From an uncultured Anaeromusa sp. (GTDB taxonomy: Bacteria > Bacillota > Negativicutes > Anaeromusales > Anaeromusaceae): a DNA stretch of 64,000 nt. Numbering within the stretch: the stretch's first letter is position 1; the number at the start of each line of letters is the position of its first letter. The stretch is from positions 310,001-374,000 of the forward strand of contig NZ_OY781460.1 of NCBI RefSeq assembly GCF_963676855.1, read 5' to 3'. Positions 52,970-61,448 of this stretch are shown here, piece by piece. A program made the position numbers and the translations under genes. The notes beneath the pieces were generated by a model, which saw only the letters and a program-made list of their open reading frames with translations, did not search any database and was not told the origin of the DNA.

Positions 52970-53833
52970 ATGACTGACGCCCTAAAATTCGAACAATTCA
53001 CCTATAGCTATCCTCGCCGGACCGCCGTCCTGCAAAACATCGACCTGGTCATTTCAGCAGGCTCCTTTACCGTACTTACCGGCCCCAACGGGGCCGGTAA
53101 AACCGCTTTATGCCGGGCTGCGGCAGGCATTATTCCCCATTACTACGGCGGCTCTTTGAGCGGCCGCATTTATGTGCAGGGCCAAGATACCCGCACAACC
53201 GGCATTGCCGTCTTAGCTACCATGACCGGCATCTTGCTGGAAGATTACGAGACGCAGCTTGTGGCGATGACGGTTGAAGAAGAGGTAGCTTTCGCCCTTG
53301 AGAACATGGGGCTGCCCCCTGCTGAAATCAAGATTCGCGTAAGTTCCTCCCTGGAACAGGTAGGCCTGTCCGGTCTGGAGCGGCGCGAAACCGCCGCCTT
53401 GTCAGGCGGCCAAAAGCAGCGCCTTGTTTTGGCTTCCCTTTTGGCAACCAAGCCTTCGATTCTCATTTTGGACGAACCGGCTTCGGCCCTTGATCCCAAA
53501 GGGCGCAGTGAGTTATATGCTTTATTGCATCGTTTGCACCTGGAAGAAGGACTGACAGTCTTGGTCGTCGAGCACGACTTAGCCTGCGTCCTTCCCTATG
53601 CCGACCAATTTGTCTTTCTACAGGAAGGATGCATCGCCAGCCAAGGCGATGCCGACACCGTCCTTCGCCATTTGTGGCTGGAAGAATCCTTGCGGCCGGC
53701 CCTGCCGCCGCTCTGGCAAGCCCGCTTTCACCTGGAACAAAAGCTGGGCCATTCTCTGACGCCCTGGAAAAACGCAGCAGAAGCAGCCGCCGAATTGCAA
53801 GCCTATGCTAAAGGAGACAGTCCATCGTGCTAA
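52970..53833 (+). CDS. ecfA1: EcfA1-type energy-coupling ATPase
   Basis: 287 residues. Walker A GPNGAGKTALC, Q-loop region, signature ALSGGQKQRLVLAS, Walker B ILILDEPASALD and switch VVEHDLA. One of two ATP-binding subunits that pair with EcfT and the S component. It has an extended C-terminus (LRPALPPLWQARFHLEQ) not seen in all relatives. GGAGG about 13 nt upstream of the ATG. Confidence 0.92.
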   Translation: MTDALKFEQFTYSYPRRTAVLQNIDLVISAGSFTVLTGPNGAGKTALCRAAAGIIPHYYGGSLSGRIYVQGQDTRTTGIAVLATMTGILLEDYETQLVAMTVEEEVAFALENMGLPPAEIKIRVSSSLEQVGLSGLERRETAALSGGQKQRLVLASLLATKPSILILDEPASALDPKGRSELYALLHRLHLEEGLTVLVVEHDLACVLPYADQFVFLQEGCIASQGDADTVLRHLWLEESLRPALPPLWQARFHLEQKLGHSLTPWKNAAEAAAELQAYAKGDSPSC

Positions 53834-54645
53834 CACTTGAATGCATTTCTTTTCAATACAGCCAGCAAGCCCCTGCCCTGCACGAAGTCTCACTGGAGCT
53901 AAAGGCTGACGATTTCATGGCCCTCGCCGGACACAACGGCAGCGGCAAAACGACGTTGACCCGTTTAATCATGGGGCTCATCAAGCCCACTGGCGGACGC
54001 ATCCTCCTGGACGGCGAAGACCTATCCAGCCGCAGCACCGCTCAACGGGCCCGGCACATCGGCTATGTTTTTCAAAATCCAGACCGCCAGATTTTTCGCG
54101 ACACTGTCTCTCTGGAAGTGGCTTATGGCCCCCAGCAGCTCGGCTTCAGCGCCGCAGAAACAAGTGAAGCCGTTGCCAAGGCCCTACAGGCTGTCTCCTT
54201 GACAGAACAGGCGCCGGCAGACCCTCGCTTGTTGCCCAAAGGCCTCAAGCAGCGCGTAGCTATTGCTTCAGCATTGGCTATGAAGCCGCGCCTGCTCATT
54301 CTGGATGAGCCCACCAGCGGCCAAGACGCCTGGGAGCGTAGACAGTTAATGAAACTTTTGCAGGACTTGCACCATCAAGGCATGGCTATTTTAATGATCA
54401 CCCATGATATGGAGCTTTTAGCCGCTCATTTTGACCGCGTCGCCGTCCTCGGCGGCGGCCGCAAGGTTTTTGACGGCACTGCGGCGGATTTATTCTCCGG
54501 CGCTCATGATTTACATCAATGGGGCCTGGCTGAGCCCGCTCTGTTGCAACTGTCTCGCCTGCTGAAGCAACCGGGAGTCAGCGATGCCGAAACATTTTGC
54601 CAGCAGCTTTTGCCTTTGCTGAAAGGAGGGTTGCGCCATGAATAA
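53827..54645 (+). CDS. ecfA2: EcfA2-type energy-coupling ATPase
   Basis: 272 residues from a GTG (AAAGGAG upstream), overlapping ecfA1 by 7 nt. Walker A GHNGSGKTTLT, Walker B LLILDEPTSGQD, switch MITHDMELL. The ABC signature is unusual: LPKGLKQRVAIA instead of LSGGQ. This implies that one of the two composite ATP sites may be degenerate. Confidence 0.9.
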   Translation: MLTLECISFQYSQQAPALHEVSLELKADDFMALAGHNGSGKTTLTRLIMGLIKPTGGRILLDGEDLSSRSTAQRARHIGYVFQNPDRQIFRDTVSLEVAYGPQQLGFSAAETSEAVAKALQAVSLTEQAPADPRLLPKGLKQRVAIASALAMKPRLLILDEPTSGQDAWERRQLMKLLQDLHHQGMAILMITHDMELLAAHFDRVAVLGGGRKVFDGTAADLFSGAHDLHQWGLAEPALLQLSRLLKQPGVSDAETFCQQLLPLLKGGLRHE

Positions 54646-55306
54646 ATTGGCCCCTTTAACAAAGCTGCTGCTCACGTTGGCGGTCACGCTCTGGGCCATG
54701 ATGCTCCAGACGCCGCTGGCGCTATCCCTGCTCATTTTAGCAGAGCTGCTGTCTCTGGCCTTGGCCGGAAAGCTCCGCAGCACCTTGGCCGCCTCTACAG
54801 GCCTGTTCGTCTTTGCCGTACTCCTAGGGTTGATGCAATATGCCTTTGGCGCCAGCCTTGATTTTTCCATCGCCATCGCCCTAAAAATGCTGGTAATGAC
54901 TCTTATCTTCGTATTGCTTTTGGCGACAACACGCCTGCAGGATCTGACTACGGCCCTGACAACGCAGTGCAAAGTGCCCTACGAATACGCTTTCATGCTG
55001 ACGACGGCGCTGCGTTTTGTGCCTGACTTTCTGGCGGAAAGCAAAGCGGTCCGCGAAGCCCAAGCCTGCCGCGGCTACCATCCCGGCGGCAATCCCCTGA
55101 AACGCTTCGCTTCCTACTTGGCAGTTGTACAACCGCTGGTACTGCGAGCCATCACCCGCTCGGAAACCATGGCAGTCAGCCTGGAGCTGCGCGGCTTCGG
55201 CGCTCCCGGACGCACCTTTGCGGGCAAAGTGTCCCTGCACGTCATGGATTACCTGGCTTTGGCGGCCATGATAGCCGTCAGCATTGGAATCATCGCTTTT
55301 TTTTAA
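54638..55306 (+). CDS. ecfT: EcfT transmembrane coupling protein
   Basis: 222 residues (AAAGGAGGG 6 nt upstream), overlapping ecfA2 by 8 nt. TM segments about 12-30, 38-55, 60-82 and the C-terminus; two Arg-Gly coupling motifs, AQACRGYHPGG and LELRGFGAPG, that fit into the ATPase grooves. Inner membrane. Confidence 0.92.
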   Translation: MNKLAPLTKLLLTLAVTLWAMMLQTPLALSLLILAELLSLALAGKLRSTLAASTGLFVFAVLLGLMQYAFGASLDFSIAIALKMLVMTLIFVLLLATTRLQDLTTALTTQCKVPYEYAFMLTTALRFVPDFLAESKAVREAQACRGYHPGGNPLKRFASYLAVVQPLVLRAITRSETMAVSLELRGFGAPGRTFAGKVSLHVMDYLALAAMIAVSIGIIAFF

Positions 55307-55375
55307 AAAATATGCAAAACAAGGATTGAACAAAAGTCACGGTGAGCATCAGAGGGTATGAAAGAGGGTACGGTA

Positions 55376-55834
55376 ATGCATTATCGATTTCCTTGGGAAA
55401 AAGACTTACGAGAAAACGGCTATGCGTATCAACTTTTGCCGCAAACACGGCCTCTGCGTTCTGCCGAGGATGGCGCAGCCTATTTCGACATCTCTGTCGG
55501 TCAAACCGCTCCTGTGCTGCTTGTAGAAGCAACACAGGAGCATCGGTTTCTTTGCCTCCTTGCCGGTGACCATGGCCGCTTAGATCTCGTCAAAGCGGCC
55601 GCACTCTTAAAAATCCCAAAACTCACGCCTGTCAAATACAAGAAGGTATACGACATCACTGGATTCGAACCAGGCAATATGCCTCTTTTAGGCATCAACC
55701 TTCCCTGTCTCTTCGATGATTCGCTTCTGCGCTACCCTCTAGTCTATGGCGGTAGCGGCCAAGAAAACCTAACGCTGTCCATCGATCCCCAAGCTCTCTT
55801 GGCGTTGCACCAAGTAGTGGCGCGCCTTAAATAG
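55376..55834 (+). CDS. YbaK/ProX-type aminoacyl-tRNA deacylase
   Basis: About 152 residues from the ATG at 55376 (AAGAGGG 7 nt upstream). The YbaK fold is shown by CLLAGDHGRLDLVKAAALL, then KYKKVYDITGFEPGNMPLLGI with the characteristic Gly-Pro/Asn loop, and LFDDSLLRYPLVYGGSGQENLTLSIDPQALLAL. The family hydrolyses mischarged tRNAs (Cys-tRNA-Pro, Ala-tRNA-Pro). Its terminator is split by the IS3-family element that follows. Confidence 0.85.
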   Translation: MHYRFPWEKDLRENGYAYQLLPQTRPLRSAEDGAAYFDISVGQTAPVLLVEATQEHRFLCLLAGDHGRLDLVKAAALLKIPKLTPVKYKKVYDITGFEPGNMPLLGINLPCLFDDSLLRYPLVYGGSGQENLTLSIDPQALLALHQVVARLK

Positions 55835-55860
55835 AAAAAAGACGGAACTTGACGGCTCAT
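55835..55860 (+). terminator. Left half of the ybaK terminator, split by an insertion
   Basis: GACGGAAC and CGGCT, followed by CAT; the partner half AGCCG…GTTCCGTC and seven T are at 57153-57175. Before insertion they formed one hairpin with the 3-nt loop CAT, the same three bases that are duplicated by the element. Confidence 0.88.
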
Positions 55861-55894
55861 TGGACTGCATCCCAAAATCAGGACAGTGAAATAA

Positions 55895-55936
55895 AAGACC
55901 TCCTGTTGTAGAATGAAAATTACAACAGGAGGTCTT
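55895..55936 (+). promoter_or_regulatory. Hairpin covering the orfA ribosome site
   Basis: Perfect 16-bp inverted repeat AAGACCTCCTGTTGTA with a 10-nt loop. The AGGAGG in its right arm is the ribosome site of the ATG at 55940. Transcripts coming from outside the element would form the hairpin and not be translated, a known way IS3 elements limit transposase. Confidence 0.85.
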
Positions 55937-55939
55937 GCT

Positions 55940-56242
55940 ATGTCTAGAAAATATACCAAAGTAGAAACTATAGCAGCCGAGGTATTTCGCCGCAGATCTG
56001 CGGGCGAAACATACCGCCAAATCTCAGAAACATACCCCCTAACCTTCACACAAATAAAAAATCTTCTTTATCGACATAAACGGAAAAGGAACCTTATTGC
56101 AAAAGGATATGTTGTACGTAAAAAAGGACGACCTGTCAAAGACTCCCAAGATGCTGAGGTGTTTCGCAACAATGAGCTGATTGAGCTTCGTATGCAAATA
56201 GAAGTTTTGCGAAATTTTCTATTAGAAGTTGGAAGGATGTGA
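55940..56242 (+). CDS. IS3 OrfA (helix-turn-helix protein)
   Basis: About 100 residues from the ATG at 55940 (MSRKYTK). Helix-turn-helix of the IS3 OrfA type: AGETYRQISETYPLTFTQIKNLLYRHKRKR, followed by a leucine-rich segment (ELIELRMQIEVLRNFLLEV). Ends in TGA overlapping orfB as GTGA. Confidence 0.9.
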   Translation: MSRKYTKVETIAAEVFRRRSAGETYRQISETYPLTFTQIKNLLYRHKRKRNLIAKGYVVRKKGRPVKDSQDAEVFRNNELIELRMQIEVLRNFLLEVGRM

Positions 56243-57090
56243 GAGCAAAATACCGTGTGGTCGAGCGATTGAGAAACAAGTATCCGGTGCAGTCGCTTTG
56301 TCGCATCTTAGAAATAACACGTAGCGGTTATTATGCTTGGCGAAAACGGATTTACGATCCAGATCAAGATGCTTGGCTCAAAAAGCAGGTTATGGCTTGT
56401 CAGCAGCAATGCAACTTTACTTATGGATATCGCCGGGTTCGGCTCTGGATTCAGCAACAAACCGGGCGAATTTTGAACGCTAAACCGGTCTTGCGTATTA
56501 TGCGGAAGCTGGATGTTTTAGCGCAGATTCGCCGTGCACGTCCTTATACTTATTACAAACAGGCAATTCATCGCTACGAAAATCTGTTGCAACGGCAGTT
56601 TTATCAAGAAAAACCAAACTGTTTCTGGGCGACGGATATCACCTATATCCCTACAGCGCAGGGAATGGCTTATATGTGTGCAGTTATCGATTTATGTGGA
56701 AAAATGGTGCTGAACTATCGCATAGGAAATGATATGACTGTTTCTCTAGTAACCGATACAATTCAGGATGCATTAAAAAATGAAAAGGCCACTGATGGAC
56801 TAGCACTCCACAGTGACCAAGGGTCGCAGTATACCTCAAGCGCATATTACAACCTAAGCAAAGAATACCACTTTCAACCATCAATGTCTAATAGAGGTTG
56901 CCCTTACGATAATTCATCCATGGAGAACTTCTTCGGTACATTGAAAGCGGAATGTTTAAATCGCATGACCTTTCCCAATCGGGAATTTTTATCGGAGATT
57001 GTTGCTGAATATGTATCATTCTATAACTATGAACGAATCAATTTAAAAAATGGCCTTACTCCTTATGAGATACGGAGTAAGGCCATGTAA
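56239..57090 (+). CDS. IS3 OrfB transposase (DDE integrase)
   Basis: 283 residues from a GTG that overlaps the orfA stop. Catalytic DDE intact: WATDITYIPTAQG, GLALHSDQGSQYTSSAYY, CPYDNSSMENFFGTLKAEC. HTH_21 region RSGYYAWRKR and FTYGYRRVR upstream. Reading continues normally, so the element should be mobile. A hairpin (57049-57086) covers its stop codon. Confidence 0.93.
   Translation: MRAKYRVVERLRNKYPVQSLCRILEITRSGYYAWRKRIYDPDQDAWLKKQVMACQQQCNFTYGYRRVRLWIQQQTGRILNAKPVLRIMRKLDVLAQIRRARPYTYYKQAIHRYENLLQRQFYQEKPNCFWATDITYIPTAQGMAYMCAVIDLCGKMVLNYRIGNDMTVSLVTDTIQDALKNEKATDGLALHSDQGSQYTSSAYYNLSKEYHFQPSMSNRGCPYDNSSMENFFGTLKAECLNRMTFPNREFLSEIVAEYVSFYNYERINLKNGLTPYEIRSKAM
57049..57086 (+). terminator. 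Hairpin over the end of orfB
   Basis: ATGGCCTTACTCC and its complement with an 11-nt loop, 13-bp perfect stem. Few T follow, so it may stop translation read-in or protect the transcript rather than terminate strongly. Confidence 0.55.
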
Positions 57091-57149
57091 AAACAAGTAA
57101 TTCTACGATAGGCTTTTATTTTCTTGTCTACACTTTGGGGAGCAGTCCA

Positions 57150-57175
57150 CATAGCCGCCTGTTCCGTCTTTTTTT
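57150..57175 (+). terminator. Right half of the split ybaK terminator
   Basis: Duplicated CAT, then AGCCG…GTTCCGTC and seven T. See 55835-55860. Confidence 0.88.
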
Positions 57176-57305
57176 ATACTGTTAAAACTGTCCCCCCCTA
57201 CCCCTCCGTCGCACCTCTATGGATGTCGGTTTCCATGCCATCCCTGGCATTGCCGGCATTAGGTACATCACGTGCTGTCGCCAATTCTCTTGTTCAATTT
57301 TCGTT

Positions 57306-58388
57306 CTACTCGCCTTCCCGCAGCTCACGGCTGCGCGCCAAGACCTCCGCTTCTATCACCAAAAACGCTTCGATCAACTGCGGTTCAAAGTGACTGCCCG
57401 CCCCCTGGCGGAGCATATCCAGACTTGTTTCATGGGAATAGGCCTTCTTGTACACCCGCTTAGAGCAAAGGGCGTCATACACATCAGCTACCGCCACCAT
57501 ACGCGCCGCCAAGGGAATCGCATCGCCCCTCAGACCGTTGGGATAACCGCTGCCGTCCCATCTTTCATGATGCGCCTGGGCAATAGCAATGCCCATATTC
57601 AAAAAGGCGTTGTGCGGGTACTCCTGACGTACCTGACGCAGTGTCTGCGCTCCATACACTGTATGGAGCTTCATTTCTTCAAATTCTTCCGGCGTCAATC
57701 GCCCCGGTTTAAGCAAAATCGCATCGCGAATAGCGATTTTACCAACATCATGGAGCGGGCTGGCGTTGTAGATGTTTTCCACAAAAGCGTCATCTACTTC
57801 ACGATACCAGCCTCGTCGCTGCACTTCGGCGGCCAACATCGCTGAAAACGTCCGAATGCGTTCCACATGCTTCCCTGTGTCGTCGTCTCGCGCTTCCGCC
57901 AGCTTAACCATGGCTAAGATCGTAGCCATCTGTGCATGATGCAATTCATCCAATTGAGCCTTCACCTGCTGCTGTAAATCCCGATTGTGCCTTTGCACCT
58001 CTTCTCGCAACCGCTTCAAGGACAAGTGCGTCTCCAACCTCGCTTGTAATTCTTCCGCTTGATACGGCTTTGTCACATAATCCACACCGCCGCACTGAAA
58101 CGCTTTCACCTTATCAAAGGTCTCCGCTAAGGCGCTGACAAAAATCACCGCCACATCCTCCAAAAGCCCTTCGGCGCGCATAGCTTCACACACGGCATAG
58201 CCATCCATCTCCGGCATGGTAATATCCAGCAAGAGAATTTCCGGGCGTTGGTTACGCATGGCAGCCAAGGCCATCTTGCCGCTGGGCAGCGCCCGTACGC
58301 GATGCCCTTGCTCGCGCAGCAACAACGAAAGCAGTTTCAGGTTTTCCGGCGTATCATCTACAATCATAATATCAGCTTTGCGTTCCAT
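57306..58388 (-). CDS. HD-GYP response regulator (c-di-GMP phosphodiesterase)
   Basis: 360 residues. Receiver about 6-125: ADIMIVDDTPEN, phosphoacceptor Asp in LLLDITMPEMDGY, Lys in VTKPYQAEE. HD-GYP domain about 150-345: HVERIRTFS, NASPLHDVGKIAIRD, HHERWDGSGYPNGLRG, the full signature. Hydrolyses c-di-GMP when the receiver is phosphorylated. The 5' end overlaps the hybrid histidine kinase gene by 17 nt. RpfG-like architecture. Confidence 0.95.
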   Translation of the reverse strand: MERKADIMIVDDTPENLKLLSLLLREQGHRVRALPSGKMALAAMRNQRPEILLLDITMPEMDGYAVCEAMRAEGLLEDVAVIFVSALAETFDKVKAFQCGGVDYVTKPYQAEELQARLETHLSLKRLREEVQRHNRDLQQQVKAQLDELHHAQMATILAMVKLAEARDDDTGKHVERIRTFSAMLAAEVQRRGWYREVDDAFVENIYNASPLHDVGKIAIRDAILLKPGRLTPEEFEEMKLHTVYGAQTLRQVRQEYPHNAFLNMGIAIAQAHHERWDGSGYPNGLRGDAIPLAARMVAVADVYDALCSKRVYKKAYSHETSLDMLRQGAGSHFEPQLIEAFLVIEAEVLARSRELREGE

Positions 58389-60927
58389 CTCTCAGCTCCT
58401 CTCCCTGCTCCCACAACGCTGCCAAGGCGTCCAGCCGAAACGCGCCTGCCAACTCCCGCGCGTACGCAGCTAGCTCCGGCTCCTTCGCCGCAACCTGCAC
58501 TAGCAACTCTTCCAAGCGTTCAATATCTCCATCAAGAGTTGCCGCCAGCAACTGTTCCTTCAGCGCATTCTCCAAACAACACTGCCCCCGCCAAGTAGCA
58601 GGCGAGTTTTTCTCCAGTTCTTGGTAGACATATTGCGCCCCCGTATGGGCCGCCACCATATTCAAAACCTGCTCGGTTGTAAAGGGCTTGCCCAATACAG
58701 CTCGCACCTGCTGCAACAAGACCTGCTGCACCTCGTCGGCCCCCAAGCCGGCGGACACGGCAATAATCGGCAAATCGCATCGGTTCGAACGCTGCTGAAG
58801 TTCTCGAACCAGCCGATATTCCTCGGTCTGCAGCAAGGCCAAGTCCGCAAAAATCATATCTGCGCCGCGATCGCTTTCTTGGAGCAATTCCTCTTTGCCC
58901 GCTACGGCTACCGCCAAAAAACCGGCTTGCTCCAGCATCGCTTGCAGTAAGAGCGAATCCGTCTCCACGGACATGGCGACAAGTATCCGGTATGCCTGTT
59001 GTCCCGGCAACAACCCTGCCACCAACTCCGACCGAGGTGCTGCCATCTCCTGCTGCGTTCCTTCTTCCAATCGCAAGGTCACCAAAAACTCCGCCCCTTC
59101 GCCAGGCCGGCTGGCCACGGAAATATCGCCATCCATAGCTCGGGCAAATTCCCGGCTGATAGCCAGTCCTAGCCCTGTACCGCCTCGATCATGCCGTTGA
59201 TGGTACGCTTGCTCAAAATACCCAAAGATAGCTTCCTGATCCTCTACAGCAATACCTATACCGCTGTCTTTTACTGTGACTTGCAGCCGCCATTTCCCGT
59301 CTTCCAAGGATTTTCCCGCTAAACGCACGTTAATAACGCCGCGATCCGTAAATTTCAACGCATTGCCAATTAAATTAACCAGAATGCGTCGTATTTTCCC
59401 TTCATCTCCCTTTACCTGCTCCGGCAAAGGCTCCACAGTTTCCAGCAAAAGCTGCAAGCCTTTTTGGTCCAAACGCACCTGGAACAGACTGCCCATGTCC
59501 CGGACCAAGCGGCGCAAGTCAAAAAGAGAGTTCTGCAAAACAACGCGCCCGGATTCCACTTTGGCCAATTCCAGCACATCGTTAATCAACGCCAGCAAAT
59601 AGGTGCCGCTGCGATTGACAATTTGCAGCTTTTCCCGCTGCTCCCGCCCCATGGTGGTGTCGCGGTACAAGATTTCCGAAAAGCCAAGAATGGCATTCAA
59701 CGGAGTCCGAATCTCATGGGACATATTCGAGAGAAACAGACTCTTCGCCCGATTAGCCTCCATCGCGGCTTCCCTGGCTTGTTCCAGTTTTGCTTCGCTT
59801 TCCCGCCGCCGCAGGCTCTGTCCCAACATACGCGCCACTGTTTCTAATAGTTCCCGCTCTTCTCGCAAAAACGGCCCCTCATAAGCTCGCGGATGTTCTT
59901 GGGGATAAACGATCTCCACCCAGCCTCGCGTAGATTCGCCCACTTTCAAGGCCGCCCGCAACCGGTCCGCAGTCTGCAAAAAGCCTGGATAGGCATAATC
60001 CACACCGTCATATACCAAATGCACCACCGCTGGATACCGCCAGCCTTCAGGCAAAATTCGCAGCACTTCCCAGAACAAGTCTTCCAATTTCTCCTTTTGC
60101 TGAATAGCATTAGAAATCGTCGTCAAACACTGCAAAGCGCGTACGCGCCGCTCCAACGCCGCCAGCAAATGCTCCCGTTCATCAATATTGCGCTTACGCT
60201 CAGTAACATCCTCTTTGACGCCGACATAATGCAAAATCCGCCCCTGCTCATCTACAATGGGAGAAATACTGGCTTTCTCCCAGTATTCAACGCCATCTCT
60301 GCGACGATTAATAAACTCTCCTTGCCAAATTTTCCGCGAAGTCACCGTTTGCCAAAGCTTTCGGTAAAAAGCATCGCTCATCTTGCCGGAACTGAGAATA
60401 CGAGGATTATGTCCCAACACTGCCTCTTTCTCGTAACCGGTCACCTTGCAAAACATAGGATTTACGTATTCAATTCCACCTTGGGGATCGGTAATGACAA
60501 TACTGACAGGACTTTGCTCGACCGCTTCTGATAATACCCGCAAACGCAACTCGCCCGCGCGGCGCTGTGAAATATCGACAATGGTAGAAACGAAATACAA
60601 GGGACGCCCCATTTCATCTCGTACGACCGCAACCGAAAGATGAATCCATATAACAGAGCCATCAAATCGTATATATCTCTTTTCCAATTCATAACGGTCC
60701 CGTATCCCCTTTACCAAATCTTCCACTAGCCTTATATCTTCTTTCAGATCATCCGGATGTGTAATATCTTGAAACCGAAGGCCTAGTAGTTCTTTTTCTT
60801 CGCAAGCCATCATACGGCAAAACATCTTGTTAACCCGCCGAAACATGCCTTGCAAAGTAACCTCCGCCATACCGACAGCCGAATGTTCAAACAGCTCCCG
60901 GTAACCGCGTTCCACTTGTTCTCCCAT
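58372..60927 (-). CDS. Hybrid histidine kinase (PAS-PAS-GAF-kinase-receiver)
   Basis: 851 residues, soluble. PAS about 1-125 and 130-250, a GAF-like domain about 265-395, a coiled coil, HisKA with LFLSNMSHEIRTPLNAILGF, HATPase_c with LVNLIGNALKFTDRG and SGIGIAVEDQEAIF, then GGTGLGLAI. C-terminal receiver from about 655: phosphoacceptor Asp may be in MIFADLALLQTE and Lys in VLGKPFTTE, but the usual N-terminal acidic pair is missing (ILVAMSVETDS), so this receiver may be degenerate. Helical end region resembles an HPt. Likely partner of the HD-GYP regulator. Confidence 0.9.
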   Translation of the reverse strand: MGEQVERGYRELFEHSAVGMAEVTLQGMFRRVNKMFCRMMACEEKELLGLRFQDITHPDDLKEDIRLVEDLVKGIRDRYELEKRYIRFDGSVIWIHLSVAVVRDEMGRPLYFVSTIVDISQRRAGELRLRVLSEAVEQSPVSIVITDPQGGIEYVNPMFCKVTGYEKEAVLGHNPRILSSGKMSDAFYRKLWQTVTSRKIWQGEFINRRRDGVEYWEKASISPIVDEQGRILHYVGVKEDVTERKRNIDEREHLLAALERRVRALQCLTTISNAIQQKEKLEDLFWEVLRILPEGWRYPAVVHLVYDGVDYAYPGFLQTADRLRAALKVGESTRGWVEIVYPQEHPRAYEGPFLREERELLETVARMLGQSLRRRESEAKLEQAREAAMEANRAKSLFLSNMSHEIRTPLNAILGFSEILYRDTTMGREQREKLQIVNRSGTYLLALINDVLELAKVESGRVVLQNSLFDLRRLVRDMGSLFQVRLDQKGLQLLLETVEPLPEQVKGDEGKIRRILVNLIGNALKFTDRGVINVRLAGKSLEDGKWRLQVTVKDSGIGIAVEDQEAIFGYFEQAYHQRHDRGGTGLGLAISREFARAMDGDISVASRPGEGAEFLVTLRLEEGTQQEMAAPRSELVAGLLPGQQAYRILVAMSVETDSLLLQAMLEQAGFLAVAVAGKEELLQESDRGADMIFADLALLQTEEYRLVRELQQRSNRCDLPIIAVSAGLGADEVQQVLLQQVRAVLGKPFTTEQVLNMVAAHTGAQYVYQELEKNSPATWRGQCCLENALKEQLLAATLDGDIERLEELLVQVAAKEPELAAYARELAGAFRLDALAALWEQGEELRDGTQS

Positions 60928-61085
60928 TTTATTCAGACTCCCTCTGCGTCATGCAATCCATTATATAGTTAATTGTAACAGAAAATTATTCCTTCGCAAA
61001 CGCCAAGCGAAAGCGCAAACATTGAACAAGAGTCACGGAAGTCGCGCGAAGGCGCAGTTGAGGGTTAGGAGATATAAAAAATACA

Positions 61086-61120
61086 GAAAAAAGGAGCGGC
61101 TTGCTCACAAGCCGCTCCTT
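61086..61120 (-). terminator. Terminator after the 78-residue gene
   Basis: On the minus strand GGAGCGGCTTG, 4-nt loop, CAAGCCGCTCC and six T. Confidence 0.9.
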
Positions 61121-61132
61121 AAAACAAAGGGT

Positions 61133-61369
61133 TTATTTTTTTACAAACATCCGGCCCCGTTGCGACATACGGCCATCCGCTTCCAGCCGAACCACCCAGG
61201 CCTCGCCGGGAACGCCTCGCACCACGCGATACTCATCTTCATCAAAAGACGCGATTGCCTGCGCTTCTTCCAAGACATCCTCAATGTCCCGCATCGAGCC
61301 CCCGTCTCCAGTTACATCCAAAAAACCTTCGTCGCAAAGCTGCTGCAACGCTTCATGCAGTGTCGCCAA
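61133..61369 (-). CDS. Hypothetical small protein
   Basis: 78 residues from a TTG (GGAGAGGGG upstream). Acidic N-terminal half (LHEALQQLCDEGFLDV, DIEDVLEEAQAI) and a Gly/Arg-rich C-terminal half with VVRGVPGEAWVVRLEADGRM. No TM or signal. Lies between the hybrid kinase and a chemoreceptor. Family not recognised. Confidence 0.6.
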   Translation of the reverse strand: MATLHEALQQLCDEGFLDVTGDGGSMRDIEDVLEEAQAIASFDEDEYRVVRGVPGEAWVVRLEADGRMSQRGRMFVKK

Positions 61370-61448
61370 CCTTACTGCCCCTCTCCTGTAAAAAATATCC
61401 TGTTCTTATTGTAACGGCTAACAGCGCTGCCGCCAAGAGGATGGGGCA

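Larger units (their letters stand above)
55861..57149 (+). mobile_element. IS3-family insertion sequence, complete
   Basis: 1289 bp with terminal inverted repeats starting TGGACTGCATCCC (left) and TGGACTGCTCCCC (right), matching well over nearly 40 bp. A 3-bp target duplication CAT. Two overlapping frames orfA and orfB. A 16-bp hairpin near the left end hides the orfA ribosome site. Inserted in the loop of the ybaK terminator. Confidence 0.93.

Noticed and set aside
55290..55535. Minus-strand frame overlapping the ybaK gene start
   Set aside because: No ribosome site, low complexity at its end, and it lies over the 3' end of ecfT and the well-supported ybaK start.
57150..57305. Short GC-rich repeats (GGCATGG, GCCATCCC) after the IS3 element
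   Set aside because: Too short and irregular; no family or structure with clear pairing.
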